The notes under the pieces are model-generated. The model had not been told where the DNA came from, did not search any database, and worked only from the letters and a program-made list of their open reading frames with translations. Position numbers and translations under genes: made by a program. DNA of 64,000 nt from Streptomyces alfalfae. Lineage in GTDB: Bacteria; Actinomycetota; Actinomycetes; Streptomycetales; Streptomycetaceae. The stretch lies in assembly GCF_004127445.1 (NCBI RefSeq), contig NZ_QEXM01000037.1:124001-188000 (forward strand), in the 5' to 3' direction. Below, one piece after another: positions 45,670 to 53,523 of the stretch; position 1 is the stretch's first letter, and every line of letters begins with the position of its first letter.

Positions 45670-46857
45670 ATGTCTACAAACGAGCCGGCCTCGCCGGGCC
45701 CCGCACGTGAGCCGTCCAGGCGTTCGCCGTTCGACTGGCTCGACGAGCAGGCGCGGCTGCGCGCCGACGCCGGGCTCGTCCGCACCCTGCGCCCGCGCGC
45801 CGCGGACGCCGGGAACCTATTGGACCTGGCGAGCAACGACTACCTGGGTCTGACCAGGCACCCGGAGATCACCGAGGGCGCCGCCGCGGCGGCCCGGCTC
45901 TGGGGTGGCGGCGCCACCGGCTCCCGGCTCGTCACGGGCTCCACCCTGCTCCACGAGGACCTGGAGCGCGAACTCGCGGAGTTCTGCGGCTTCGAGGCGG
46001 CCCTCGTGCTGTCGTCCGGCTACGCGGCGAACCTCGCCGCCGTCACCGCGCTCGCCCCGCACGGCTCGCTGATCGTCTCGGACGCGGGCAACCACGCGTC
46101 GCTGATCGACGGCTGCCGGCTCGCCCGCGCCACGACCCGGGTGGTGCCGCACGCCGACCCCGGCGCGGTGCGCAAGGCGCTGGAGGCGCACGACGGTCCC
46201 GCCGTCCTGGTCTCCGACTCGGTGTTCTCGGTGGACGGCGACGCCGCCCCTCTCGGCGAACTGGCCTCGGTGTGCCGGGAGTCCGGCGCGGGCCTCATCG
46301 TCGACGACGCCCACGGCCTCGGTGTGCTGGGCGTCGGCGGCCGGGGCGCCCCCCATGCCGCGGGCCTCGCGGGAGCGGCCGACACCGTGGTCACCCTGAC
46401 CCTGTCGAAGTCCTTCGGCAGCCAGGGCGGCGCCGTGCTGGGCCCCGCCAAGGTCATCGACCACCTGGTGAACGCGGCCCGCACCTTCATCTTCGACACC
46501 GGCCTCGCGCCCGCCGCCGCGGGCGCCGCGCTCGCGGCCCTGCGGCTGCTCCGCCGCGAGCCCGCACGGGCCGCACGGGCCCGGCAGGTCGCCGCCGAGC
46601 TGCATGAACGCCTGACGGCCGAGGGGCTGTCGGCGGTACGCCCGGAGGCCGCCGTCGTCTCCGTGCGCGCGCCGGGGCCGGAGTCGGCCGTGCGCTGGGC
46701 GGCCGACTGCCGGGCCGCGGGCCTGGCAGTCGGCTGCTTCAGGCCGCCGTCCGTGCCGGACGGCGTTTCGAGGCTGCGGCTGACCGCTCGCGCGGATCTC
46801 ACCGGGGCGCAGATCGCCGATGCCGTCCGAGTGATCAGCCGCACCGCGCCGCGCTGA
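45670..46857 (+). CDS. bioF: 8-amino-7-oxononanoate synthase
   Basis: 395 residues, alpha-oxoamine synthase, PLP-dependent. SNDYLGL, SGYAANLAAVTALA, DSVFSVDGD, DDAHGLGVLG and PLP Lys in LTLSKSFGSQGG. Makes KAPA from pimeloyl-thioester and alanine, the first step of the local biotin pathway. TAGGGT (45657-45662) ends 7 bases before ATG 45670, so the transcript may be leaderless. Divergent from bioBAD. Confidence 0.93.
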   Translation: MSTNEPASPGPAREPSRRSPFDWLDEQARLRADAGLVRTLRPRAADAGNLLDLASNDYLGLTRHPEITEGAAAAARLWGGGATGSRLVTGSTLLHEDLERELAEFCGFEAALVLSSGYAANLAAVTALAPHGSLIVSDAGNHASLIDGCRLARATTRVVPHADPGAVRKALEAHDGPAVLVSDSVFSVDGDAAPLGELASVCRESGAGLIVDDAHGLGVLGVGGRGAPHAAGLAGAADTVVTLTLSKSFGSQGGAVLGPAKVIDHLVNAARTFIFDTGLAPAAAGAALAALRLLRREPARAARARQVAAELHERLTAEGLSAVRPEAAVVSVRAPGPESAVRWAADCRAAGLAVGCFRPPSVPDGVSRLRLTARADLTGAQIADAVRVISRTAPR

Positions 46858-46892
46858 GGCGCTCCGGCCCCCGAGCGGGGCCGAAGCGCCTC
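46856..46892. terminator. Terminator between bioF and DUF397 gene
   Basis: A 16-base stem GAGGCGCTCCGGCCCC (46856-46871), loop CGAGC, and its complement (46877-46892) with one mismatch. It overlaps both stop codons of the convergent genes. Confidence 0.75.
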
Positions 46893-47115
46893 ACCGCAGG
46901 CTGTCGAGGAACGTCTCCCAGGGACCGGGGGAGAACAGCAGGGCTGATCCTTCGGTGTTCTTGGAGTCACGCACGGCCAGCAGGCGGTTCGGCCTGCCGG
47001 AGTCGAGCGTGGCCGTCTCGACGCAGTTGTTCATTCCGTTGCTGTGGCTGCTGCGCCGCCACCTCGCGCCCTGAAGGGTGCTGCCGGTGCGGACGTGCCG
47101 AGGCGTTGCGGTCAT
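46891..47115 (-). CDS. DUF397 (BldB-related) protein
   Basis: 74 residues. DUF397 hallmarks: GARWRRSSHSNGMNNCVE, VRDSKN and PWETFLDSLR. DUF397 proteins pair with WhiJ-like regulators, and the ATG overlaps the stop of the upstream regulator (ATGA at 47112-47115), so the two are coupled. Confidence 0.9.
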   Translation of the reverse strand: MTATPRHVRTGSTLQGARWRRSSHSNGMNNCVETATLDSGRPNRLLAVRDSKNTEGSALLFSPGPWETFLDSLR

Positions 47116-47987
47116 TGTTCCTCCTTTGTGCCGTCGCTAAGCCCGGCGATGAATTTCTCCGATTCCTCGGGTGAAAGCGCCCGATCCTGGAGGGAGTTGA
47201 AGGCCTCGGTGTAGGCCCGGAGGTCTTCTTTCCGCTCCAGGCAGAGGCTACTCGTCAAATGGTCGAGAACAACCACGTCCAGATCAGAAATGTTCGGAAA
47301 TGAAAAAATTACGAAGGGGCTGATCAAGCCCACATGTTCACCGGAAGTAAACGGGAGTACCTGTAGTCGCACCTGTGGCAACTTGGACACCTCCCTCAAC
47401 CAGGCGAGCTGCCCCGCGAATACCTTCGGCCCGCCCACCGGACGGCGCAAAACCGCTTCGTCGAGCACCACGCTCAGCTGGAGCGGAGGGTCCGCGCGCA
47501 GCACGTCCTGGCGGGCCAGCCGGACCTCGACCAGCGCGTCGACCTGCTCGTCGGAGAGGCCGGCGACCGCGGCCCGGGTCATCGCGAGGGCGTAGTCGCG
47601 GGTCTGGAGCAGGCCGGGGACCACCGTCGTCTCCAGGGTGCGCATCCGGCTCGCCTGCGACTCCAGGCTGATGAAGTCGCGGTAGGCGGCGGGCAGCAGA
47701 TCGCGGTAGGCCCTCCACCAGTGGTGGCGTCCCTCACCGGCGTCGTCCGTACCCGCCAGCGCCGCGAGCAGGTCCCTCAGCCGCGTGTCCCGCACCTCGT
47801 ACAGATCGAGCAGACGTCGCACGTCCGAGGTCTTCACCCCGCTGCGGCCCGTCTCGATGCGGCTCACCTTGGACTGGTGCCAGCCGAGCCTGGCGGCCGC
47901 CTCACTGCTGGTGAGTCCGGCCTGCCCGCGCAGCGACCGGAGTTCGGCCCCGAGTTGACGGCGGCGCACCGCGGGCCCGTACCGCAT
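47112..47987 (-). CDS. WhiJ-like XRE regulator with DUF5753
   Basis: 291 residues. N-terminal HTH (ELRSLRGQAGLTSSEAAARL; GWHQSKVSRIETGRSGVK) and C-terminal DUF5753 (FISLESQASRMRTLETTVVP; LQVLPFTSGEHVG). Together with DUF397 and the divergent ATPase gene this is the WhiJ/BldB/AbaA-like three-gene locus found in many copies in Streptomyces and tied to development or secondary metabolism. Confidence 0.88.
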   Translation of the reverse strand: MRYGPAVRRRQLGAELRSLRGQAGLTSSEAAARLGWHQSKVSRIETGRSGVKTSDVRRLLDLYEVRDTRLRDLLAALAGTDDAGEGRHHWWRAYRDLLPAAYRDFISLESQASRMRTLETTVVPGLLQTRDYALAMTRAAVAGLSDEQVDALVEVRLARQDVLRADPPLQLSVVLDEAVLRRPVGGPKVFAGQLAWLREVSKLPQVRLQVLPFTSGEHVGLISPFVIFSFPNISDLDVVVLDHLTSSLCLERKEDLRAYTEAFNSLQDRALSPEESEKFIAGLSDGTKEEQ

Positions 47988-48259
47988 ATTCGCTCCCTTC
48001 CGGACGGATCGGCCGAAAGAACGACGGCGTCGACGAAGTCACGGGCGAGATTAGAACAAGCTCAGAGCTCGCGCCCAAATAGGTTCGTCCGTAGCAGAGT
48101 TCACCGCATCGAGCGACAGATATATGCACATCTCGGTGGATCGCCACCCGTCGGCGGCCAAGGAGTGGGAGGCTGGCGCGAGGCACCAGTCCGGAGCCGT
48201 CCTCGAGTCATCCGCTCCGAGTCGGAGACCGGCCCCGGTGGGAAAGGGACAGCGTCGCC

Positions 48260-48712
48260 ATGGCAGATCACAAGGAAGTATCCGTCACTCTGCCGAGCGA
48301 TCCTGCCTCGGTCTCCGCGGCCCGGAAGTTCGTGTCGAAGACCCTCGTGGAATGGGGGCTGCCGGACCACGCCGAGGTGGGGGACACGGTCAGACTGATC
48401 GTCTCCGAACTCGCCACGAACGCGGTGCAGCACACCCGCGGGCTTTCGCCCACCTTCACCGTGGACGTCGAGCTCGACCGGGACGAGCGGCTGCGGATCG
48501 GCGTCACCGACAGTCACCCCCGCTATCCGCGCCGGCTGCCCGCCGCCGTCCAGCAGGACAACGGCAGAGGCATGGTCATCATCCGCATGCTCACCGCCGA
48601 ATGCGGTGGCCGCCTCTCGGTGAGCCCCACCGACGAGGGGGGCAAGACCGTCTGGATCGCCCTGCCCTGGACGGCGCCCCTCCAGGGCAGGGAGCGCGAT
48701 GCCACGCGCTGA
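48260..48712 (+). CDS. Anti-sigma-like HATPase_c ATP-binding protein
   Basis: 150 residues, HATPase_c fold like SpoIIAB/RsbW. N box LIVSELATNAVQHT, G1 LRIGVTDSHP and G2-like NGRGMVIIRML. Probably a regulatory ATPase of the AbaA-type in the WhiJ locus; it is transcribed divergently from the regulator. ATG 48260 follows GAAAGGGAC. Confidence 0.87.
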   Translation: MADHKEVSVTLPSDPASVSAARKFVSKTLVEWGLPDHAEVGDTVRLIVSELATNAVQHTRGLSPTFTVDVELDRDERLRIGVTDSHPRYPRRLPAAVQQDNGRGMVIIRMLTAECGGRLSVSPTDEGGKTVWIALPWTAPLQGRERDATR

Positions 48713-48749
48713 CCGCGCGCCGGACCCGGGCACGGCGGCGGAGACGGCG

Positions 48750-49218
48750 CTACCACTGCCGGCGCGGGGCCCGCGAGAGGCCCCTGCGGACCGCCACCGG
48801 GGTGATGTCCGCAACGCCGCGAGCGGCGGCCCCGGCGCGCGGCCCCGAGCGCCGGACGAGCCGCGGCAGCACGCCCCACAACCCCCCACAGACCGTCAGC
48901 GCCGCCGCGCCTGCCGCGACGCCCTCGGCCCGGCCGGCCGTCACGTCCACCACGAGCGGCACGGACCCGGTCAGGGCGAGCACCAGCAGGGCGAGGCCGG
49001 CCGCGGCGGCCACCGCGAGGAGCAGCGTCGTGATGTAGGTGCCGCACCGCGTCGAGCGAGGGGAAGCGCGGCGTGAAGGCCGGGCTGAGCAGGAAGGCGA
49101 ACAGGATCTGGACGCCGGTCTGCGTGACCCGCAACTCCTGGAGGAGCTCCGCGAACTTGCGGTCGGCGCGCTCCAGCGGCGTCTCCTCGCGGGCGGTGCG
49201 GGAGTAGTCGTCCGACAT
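48750..49218 (-). pseudogene. DUF6328-type membrane protein, frameshifted
   Basis: The first frame (49218 down to about 49040) encodes MSDDYSRTAREETPLERADR...LQELRVTQTGVQILFAFL, the DUF6328 N-terminus. From about 49040 the family sequence continues in another frame (GTYITTLLLAVAAAAGLAL; VLALTGSVPLVVDVTAGRAE) down to 48750. A middle portion of about 40 residues expected between the two seems absent. So there is a frameshift plus an apparent internal deletion. Confidence 0.65.
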
Positions 49219-49317
49219 TCCGTACGTGTATCCGAACGGACGCACCCCATACGTTCCGCGGCGCCTGGGAGCGCCGCGGGCAAGTGGGGTGCGCCCGTTC
49301 GGCGGGCACGGCGAGGG

Positions 49318-49791
49318 TCAGCGGACCCGGCCGTACCAGACGCTGTTGGTCCAGATCTTCTCCAGGCGCACCACGGCTCCCGTCTTGGGCGAGTGCCAGA
49401 TGCGGCCGTTACCCGCGTAGATCCCGACGTGGTAGACGTTCCGGCCCGAGTGGAAGAACACCAGGTCGCCCGGGGTCCGTTGCGACCTGCCGATGTGCCG
49501 GGTCTTGTTGTACTGCGCGGCGGCGGTGCGCGGCAGCTTCTTTCCCGTGCGCTTGAACGAGTACTGCGTCAGGCCCGAGCAGTCGAACCGGTAGGGGCCC
49601 GTCGCTCCATAGGCGTAGGGCGAGCCCTTCTTCGACGCCGCGATCTTGAGCGCCTTCGTCGCGTGTGTGGCCGCCTGCGCTTCGGTCGTGAGCCCGGGGG
49701 CCACGAGGGTGCCGCCCACGACGGCGAGTGTGAGGGCCGATGCGGCCCCGGCCTTGCTGAGCAGCGACGGAACGGAATTCTCCGCGGACAT
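49318..49791 (-). CDS. NlpC/P60 cell-wall hydrolase, secreted
   Basis: 157 residues. Sec signal peptide (residues about 1-41, LTLAVVGGTLVAPGLTTEAQA) and an NlpC/P60 domain with catalytic Cys in FDCSGLTQYS and His in VYHVGIYAG and WHSP. It cleaves peptidoglycan peptides outside the membrane. ATG 49791 follows GAAGGG; the upstream ydaO riboswitch would control it by c-di-AMP. Confidence 0.93.
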   Translation of the reverse strand: MSAENSVPSLLSKAGAASALTLAVVGGTLVAPGLTTEAQAATHATKALKIAASKKGSPYAYGATGPYRFDCSGLTQYSFKRTGKKLPRTAAAQYNKTRHIGRSQRTPGDLVFFHSGRNVYHVGIYAGNGRIWHSPKTGAVVRLEKIWTNSVWYGRVR

Positions 49792-49802
49792 GCATAACCC
49801 TT

Positions 49803-49995
49803 CGTCAGCCGCCTGAGAAGGATGACCTGTCGGGTTCGGGCAGGCGAAGATGCCCGGCCGCGTCGTGCTCTGCGGCTTCACCCCAAGGGCGTCGCCCGGA
49901 CTTCCCGGGCGGGCCCGTCGTACTCGGGTCCTCCACTCCTGCCGATGCACCGATGTCGACCGGTCATCCGGACGGCGGCAGGATTAGGCGTCCGC
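49803..49995 (-). ncRNA. ydaO/yuaA c-di-AMP riboswitch
   Basis: Read on the minus strand, the 5' end has GACGCCTAATCCTGCCGCC, then GACCGGTCGACATCGGTGCA, CAGGAGTGGAGGACCCGAG, TTGGGGTGAAGCCGCAG and GCCCGAACCCGACAGGTCA, closing with AGGCGGC. These are the conserved blocks of the ydaO motif in order. Its outer stem pairs GCCT near 49987-49990 with AGGC near 49812-49815. It lies 12 bases upstream of the NlpC/P60 start. Confidence 0.88.
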
Positions 49996-50316
49996 CCGGA
50001 TCGCCCCGCCACAGCGGCAGGGGCTTGTCGTCGAAAGGGATCTTGACCCGACAAGGGTGCGAAAGCCGAGCCGAAACGGCCTTTTGTGAGGCTACTCACG
50101 ACTGACCTGTTCGGGTGGACACGGCCGAAATCGACCGCTGCCCCGGGCTTCTGACGACGCCTCCACCAGCAACGGAACGTCAGATTCCGAATTTCGCGTA
50201 GGCGTGCCATGCAACTCGCGACCCCGCAAAGAAAGAGGGATTCGTACGCCATCGGGGGTAGCTCGTCTGGTCCGTTTCAAATCGCGGACGGACGTTTCGG
50301 GGTGCGGCGCGCGCCG
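49996..50316. other. Intergenic region upstream of riboswitch; no gene seen
   Basis: 321 bases between the riboswitch and the 102-residue gene. A short inverted repeat GTGAG/CTCAC (50086-50099) is the only pattern seen. The open frames have no homology or codon pattern that I trust. The riboswitch promoter must lie here but was not resolved. Confidence 0.6.
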
Positions 50317-50625
50317 TCACCCCCCGGGCGGCGGGGGCATGGCGACCCGCCCCGCCCGCCGTTCGCCGTCGAGAACACGCAACGCCCGGTCGAGGGTCCC
50401 CGCGTGCAGCTCGCTCTCACCCCGTTGGTGCATGAGCGTCAGCGCGTCCCGCAGCGCCGTCGCCCTGCCGACCAGCGCCTGGGCGGCCCGCAGACCGCCG
50501 TACGTGTGCTCGGCGCGGGCGGGATTGATCCGGCCCAGCAGATCCACGACCTCCAGGTAGCGGTCGATCAGCTCGGCCTCGGCCCGGGTGAGCGCGGGCA
50601 GCGGCGGCGGTTCGGGCGGCAGCAC
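50317..50625 (-). CDS. Hypothetical protein, ClpP operon
   Basis: 102 residues, not recognised. A helical Leu/Arg/Ala-rich core (LTRAEAELIDRYLEVVDLLG; GLRAAQALVGRATALRDALT) lies between Pro-rich ends. GTG 50625 lies 7 bases past the clpP stop, so the two are probably cotranscribed. No signal or membrane segment. Confidence 0.65.
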   Translation of the reverse strand: MLPPEPPPLPALTRAEAELIDRYLEVVDLLGRINPARAEHTYGGLRAAQALVGRATALRDALTLMHQRGESELHAGTLDRALRVLDGERRAGRVAMPPPPGG

Positions 50626-50632
50626 CGGTACG

Positions 50633-51268
50633 TCACCCCGCCGCTCGCGTGCCGAGCGAGGCCTTGCGGCTGGGAATGACGCGGTCCACCAGGCCGTACT
50701 CCAGGGCCCCCGCCGCGTCGAGGATCTTGTCCCGCTCGATGTCCTCGGTGACCCGCTCGCGCGGCTGCCCCGTGTGGCGCGCGATGAGGTCCTCCAACAG
50801 GGCCCGCGTCCGCGCGACTTCGGCCGCCTGGATCGCCAGATCGCTGGCCTGCCCCTGGAACGGCTCGGCGACGGAGGGCTGCTGGATCAGCACGCGCGCC
50901 CCCGGCAGCGCGAACCGCTTCCCCGGAGTCCCGGCGGCCAGCAGCACGGCAGCGGTCGACACGGCCTGCCCCAGGCAGATGGTCTCCACGTCGCAGCTGA
51001 CGAACCGCATCGTGTCGTAGAGGGCGGTCATCGCGCTGAACGAGCCTCCGGGGGAGTTGATGTAGAGCGAGATGTCGCGGTCCGGCGCCATGTACTCCAG
51101 GTGCATGAACTGCGCCATCACGTCGTTCGCCGAGGTGTTGTCGATCGGGGCGCCCAGGAAGACGATCCGCTCTTCGAGCAGCTTGGAGTACGGATCCATC
51201 GTCCGCGCGCCGGAGCTGGTGCGCTCGGTGAACTCGGGCAGGACATGACGGGCGGACGGACGGTTCAC
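50633..51268 (-). CDS. clpP: ClpP-like serine protease, catalytic His missing
   Basis: 211 residues of ClpP fold: YINSPGG oxyanion loop, catalytic Ser 104 in LGQAVSTAAV, and Asp near 176 in EDIERD. At the catalytic His position (normally VLIHQP) this protein has VLIQQPS, Gln 129. The protein is likely to be inactive alone or to depend on a partner subunit. It is a paralogue, not the housekeeping ClpP1/P2. The start may be later, at MDPYSKL (residue 24). Confidence 0.9.
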   Translation of the reverse strand: MNRPSARHVLPEFTERTSSGARTMDPYSKLLEERIVFLGAPIDNTSANDVMAQFMHLEYMAPDRDISLYINSPGGSFSAMTALYDTMRFVSCDVETICLGQAVSTAAVLLAAGTPGKRFALPGARVLIQQPSVAEPFQGQASDLAIQAAEVARTRALLEDLIARHTGQPRERVTEDIERDKILDAAGALEYGLVDRVIPSRKASLGTRAAG

Positions 51269-51308
51269 GGCGCGCCTCTTCTCTCCCGGTCGCGGACGGT
51301 CCGGACCT

Positions 51309-51325
51309 CTGTAAAAAATGTACAG
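51309..51325. promoter_or_regulatory. YefM-like operator between clpP and Phd antitoxin
   Basis: CTGTAAAAAATGTACAG is a 5-base palindrome with 7-base spacer and contains TGTACA (51319-51324), the core seen in YefM-YoeB operators. It lies in the 127-base divergent region. Confidence 0.45.
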
Positions 51326-51395
51326 GACGTACGCTAGAAGGATGGAGTCTTCTCGTCACCCCGACGCCGGAAGGGCGGCGTCTAAGCTGGAGGGC

Positions 51396-51674
51396 ATGGC
51401 CTACGAGATTCCGGTGACGCAAGCACGCGCAGAGCTCGCCGAGCTGATCAACCGCGTCGTCTACGGCGGCGAGCGCGTCGTCGTCACGCGGCACGGCAAG
51501 CCGCTCGTGGCCCTGGTCTCCGCCGCCGACCTGGAGCGCCTCGAAGGGCTCGCGGCAGCGGAGGAGCAGCGGACGGTCAGCACCGTCACCTCGGTCGCCC
51601 CCGCGTCACCGCCGACGCCGGAGCGGCAGCGGTTCGGCATCGCGGCGGAGCACCGGGGGCCGGAGGCGCGGTGA
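51396..51674 (+). CDS. Phd/YefM-family antitoxin, orphan
   Basis: 92 residues. N-terminal Phd/YefM DNA-binding domain (IPVTQARAELAELINRVVYG; RVVVTRHGKPLVALVSAADL) and a long flexible C-tail. No RelE/YoeB-type or Doc-type toxin follows; the next gene is on the other strand. ATG 51396 has AGGG immediately upstream, and TAAGCT (51383-51388) could be a -10 giving leaderless transcription. Confidence 0.87.
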   Translation: MAYEIPVTQARAELAELINRVVYGGERVVVTRHGKPLVALVSAADLERLEGLAAAEEQRTVSTVTSVAPASPPTPERQRFGIAAEHRGPEAR

Positions 51675-51676
51675 CG

Positions 51677-51718
51677 GCGGGGCGGTGACCCGGTCCTCGG
51701 CGTCCGCCCGCCCCGCCC
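51677..51718. terminator. Possible terminator between antitoxin and permease
   Basis: GGCGGGGCG (from 51677) and CGCCCCGCC (51710-51718) form a GC-rich stem of about 9 pairs between convergent genes. Low confidence because of the long loop. Confidence 0.35.
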
Positions 51719-52753
51719 TCAGCCGGCCGCCGCGACTCCGCTTCGCCCCTCGGCCGCCGGGCCCGGCGCCCGCCGGTTCCGTGCCGCCGCGCCGAGCAGG
51801 ACGGCCGCGAGGCCGAGCGCGGCCCATGCGCCGAGGGTCACCGCGGGCGCCGTGGCTCGTGCGCCGTCGAAGAACGCCACCGAGCGCAGCAGGGACCCGC
51901 CGGCCCCCGGTGGCAGCAACTGCCCGAGGAAGCCGACGGGTTCGGGCAGCAGGTGCGGCGCGGAGGTGACCCCGGAGAAGGGGTTGCCGAGGAGCACCAT
52001 CAGCAGGCCGCCCACCCCGATGCCCGCCGGGCCGAGCAGGGCCGCGAAGCCCGCCACCGCCGCGCTCACCGCGAGCGTGGAGAGGGCGAGCGCCCCGGCC
52101 TCCGCCCACCAGTCGCCCGTGAGGACGCCGAGCCAGCTGTGCGTGAGCGCGGCGGCCACGGCTCCGACGAGCACGGCGGTGGCCACCAGCGCCGCCGCCG
52201 CGCGGAGGCCGCGCAGCCCCCGCAGCGAGACCAGGGCGCCGGCCGCGACCCCGGCGATCGCCATCGGCAGCACGCTCGACCCGAGGGCCGAGCCCCGCGG
52301 ATCGGCCGCGGGCGCGGGCACCACGTCGACCGTCGGCACCGGAGCCCCCTGCGGGGCTTGTTGCCGCACCGCCTGTTCCAGCAGTTGGGCGACGACGGGG
52401 CTCGCGGCGGTCGCGGTCAGCAGCTTGGGGCCCCGCTGCGTGGCCACGACCGCGCCGTAGACCGTCCGGTCCTCGATGGCGGACCTGGCCGCGGCCTCGT
52501 CCGCGTACCGGTGGATCTCGAACGCACCGTCGCGCGCCGCGAGTTGCCGGGCGATCGGATCCGCGGCGGTGGCGGCGCCCGCGACGCCGAGGGGCAGGTC
52601 GCGCGGGGCGGTGCGGGCCGCCGGCCAGGCGAACGCCCAGAGCGCGAGGGCGGCGAGGACGGGGGCCAGAAAGGTCACCAGGAGGGTGCGGCGACCCATC
52701 CCGGTTGCCGTCGGGGGCGTCGCCGGGGGCGCCGTCGTGCGGGGAGTCGACAT
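51719..52753 (-). CDS. YhgE/ABC-2 permease-like membrane protein
   Basis: 344 residues, one N-terminal helix (LLVTFLAPVLAALALWAFAW), an extracytoplasmic region (residues about 50-150) and a cluster of five hydrophobic helices near the C-terminus (VLPMAIAGVAAGALVSL; AAALVATAVLVGAVAAALT; GGLLMVLLGNPFSG). Typical of YhgE/DUF3533-like export proteins. ATG 52753 is chosen. Divergent from, and probably repressed by, the TetR gene. Confidence 0.8.
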   Translation of the reverse strand: MSTPRTTAPPATPPTATGMGRRTLLVTFLAPVLAALALWAFAWPAARTAPRDLPLGVAGAATAADPIARQLAARDGAFEIHRYADEAAARSAIEDRTVYGAVVATQRGPKLLTATAASPVVAQLLEQAVRQQAPQGAPVPTVDVVPAPAADPRGSALGSSVLPMAIAGVAAGALVSLRGLRGLRAAAALVATAVLVGAVAAALTHSWLGVLTGDWWAEAGALALSTLAVSAAVAGFAALLGPAGIGVGGLLMVLLGNPFSGVTSAPHLLPEPVGFLGQLLPPGAGGSLLRSVAFFDGARATAPAVTLGAWAALGLAAVLLGAAARNRRAPGPAAEGRSGVAAAG

Positions 52754-52806
52754 GATCATTCAGTCCTCGGTGGCGAGACGCGGGGAGCGGTTTCCAAAGA
52801 GAAGGA

Positions 52807-52818
52807 TCGTTCGTTTTA
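52807..52818 (+). repeat. Operator repeat, copy 1
   Basis: TCGTTCGTTTTA. The 9-base word TTCGTTTTA recurs at 52869-52877. This copy lies about 57 bases upstream of the permease start and may be a TetR half-site. Confidence 0.45.
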
Positions 52819-52852
52819 CGGGTTGCCCCCACTGTCCTGCGGGGTGGCGTGC

Positions 52853-52881
52853 TTATCAAGAATGAATGTTCGTTTTAGTTT
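52853..52881 (+). promoter_or_regulatory. Leaderless promoter of the TetR gene
   Basis: TTATCA (52853-52858), a 17-base spacer, and TAGTTT (52876-52881) ending 7 bases before ATG 52889. The second TTCGTTTTA repeat (52869-52877) overlaps the -10, consistent with autorepression. Confidence 0.6.
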
Positions 52882-52888
52882 GGGGCGC

Positions 52889-53509
52889 ATGGCCCGCGTA
52901 TCCCAGGAACACCTCGACGCCCGGCGTCGGCAGATCATCGACGGCGCGGCGCTCTGCTTCGCGCGCAACGGCTTCCACGCCACCTCGATGCAGGACGTGC
53001 TGAAGGAGGTCGGTCTCTCGGCGGGCGCGGTCTACCGCTACTTCCGCGGCAAGGACGAGCTGATCGCCGCGATCGTCTCCGAGGTCCTGACCGACATCAG
53101 CGGCGTCTTCGAGTCGGCCGCCCGGCAGAGCCCGCCGCCCCCGCCGGACGTCCTGGTGGGGCGGGCGCTCTCCGCGGTGCTCGACCTGCGGCCCGGGATG
53201 CGCGACGGCGCCAGGTCGCACTTCCCCCGGCTGATGATCCAGGTCTGGACGGAGACGCTGCGCGACGAGCGCCTCTCGGCGCTCATGGCGGGCGTCTACG
53301 CCAGGGTGCGCGCCGCCTGGGTGTCGATCGTCGAGGGGTACCAGGAGGCGGGCATGATGCGCGCGGACATCCCCGCCGACCATGTCGCGCGGACGATGAT
53401 CGCCGCCGCGCAGGGGTTCGCCGCGCAGTACGCGCTGTTCGACGAAGTGCCCGTCGAGGCGCTCCGGGACGGGGTGCGCGCCCTGATGAGTATGGGGGAG
53501 ACCAGCTGA
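52889..53509 (+). CDS. TetR family transcriptional regulator
   Basis: 206 residues. Helix-turn-helix FARNGFHATSMQDVLKEVGL, SAGAVYRYFRGKDELIAAIV; the C-terminal ligand domain is all-helical. The divergent permease is its likely target. ATG 52889 coincides with a leaderless promoter. Confidence 0.92.
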   Translation: MARVSQEHLDARRRQIIDGAALCFARNGFHATSMQDVLKEVGLSAGAVYRYFRGKDELIAAIVSEVLTDISGVFESAARQSPPPPPDVLVGRALSAVLDLRPGMRDGARSHFPRLMIQVWTETLRDERLSALMAGVYARVRAAWVSIVEGYQEAGMMRADIPADHVARTMIAAAQGFAAQYALFDEVPVEALRDGVRALMSMGETS

Positions 53510-53523
53510 CGGTCATGGGCCGG

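Noticed and set aside
48099..48125. GTTCACC word and TATATG in the HATPase promoter region
   Set aside because: Only one Pho-box unit without an 11-base repeat, and no convincing -35; not called.
50250..50300. A tRNA-like patch (TAGCTCGTCTGGT then GTTTCAAATC)
   Set aside because: The D- and T-loop-like words are adjacent, with no anticodon stem, no acceptor pairing and no CCA; chance similarity.
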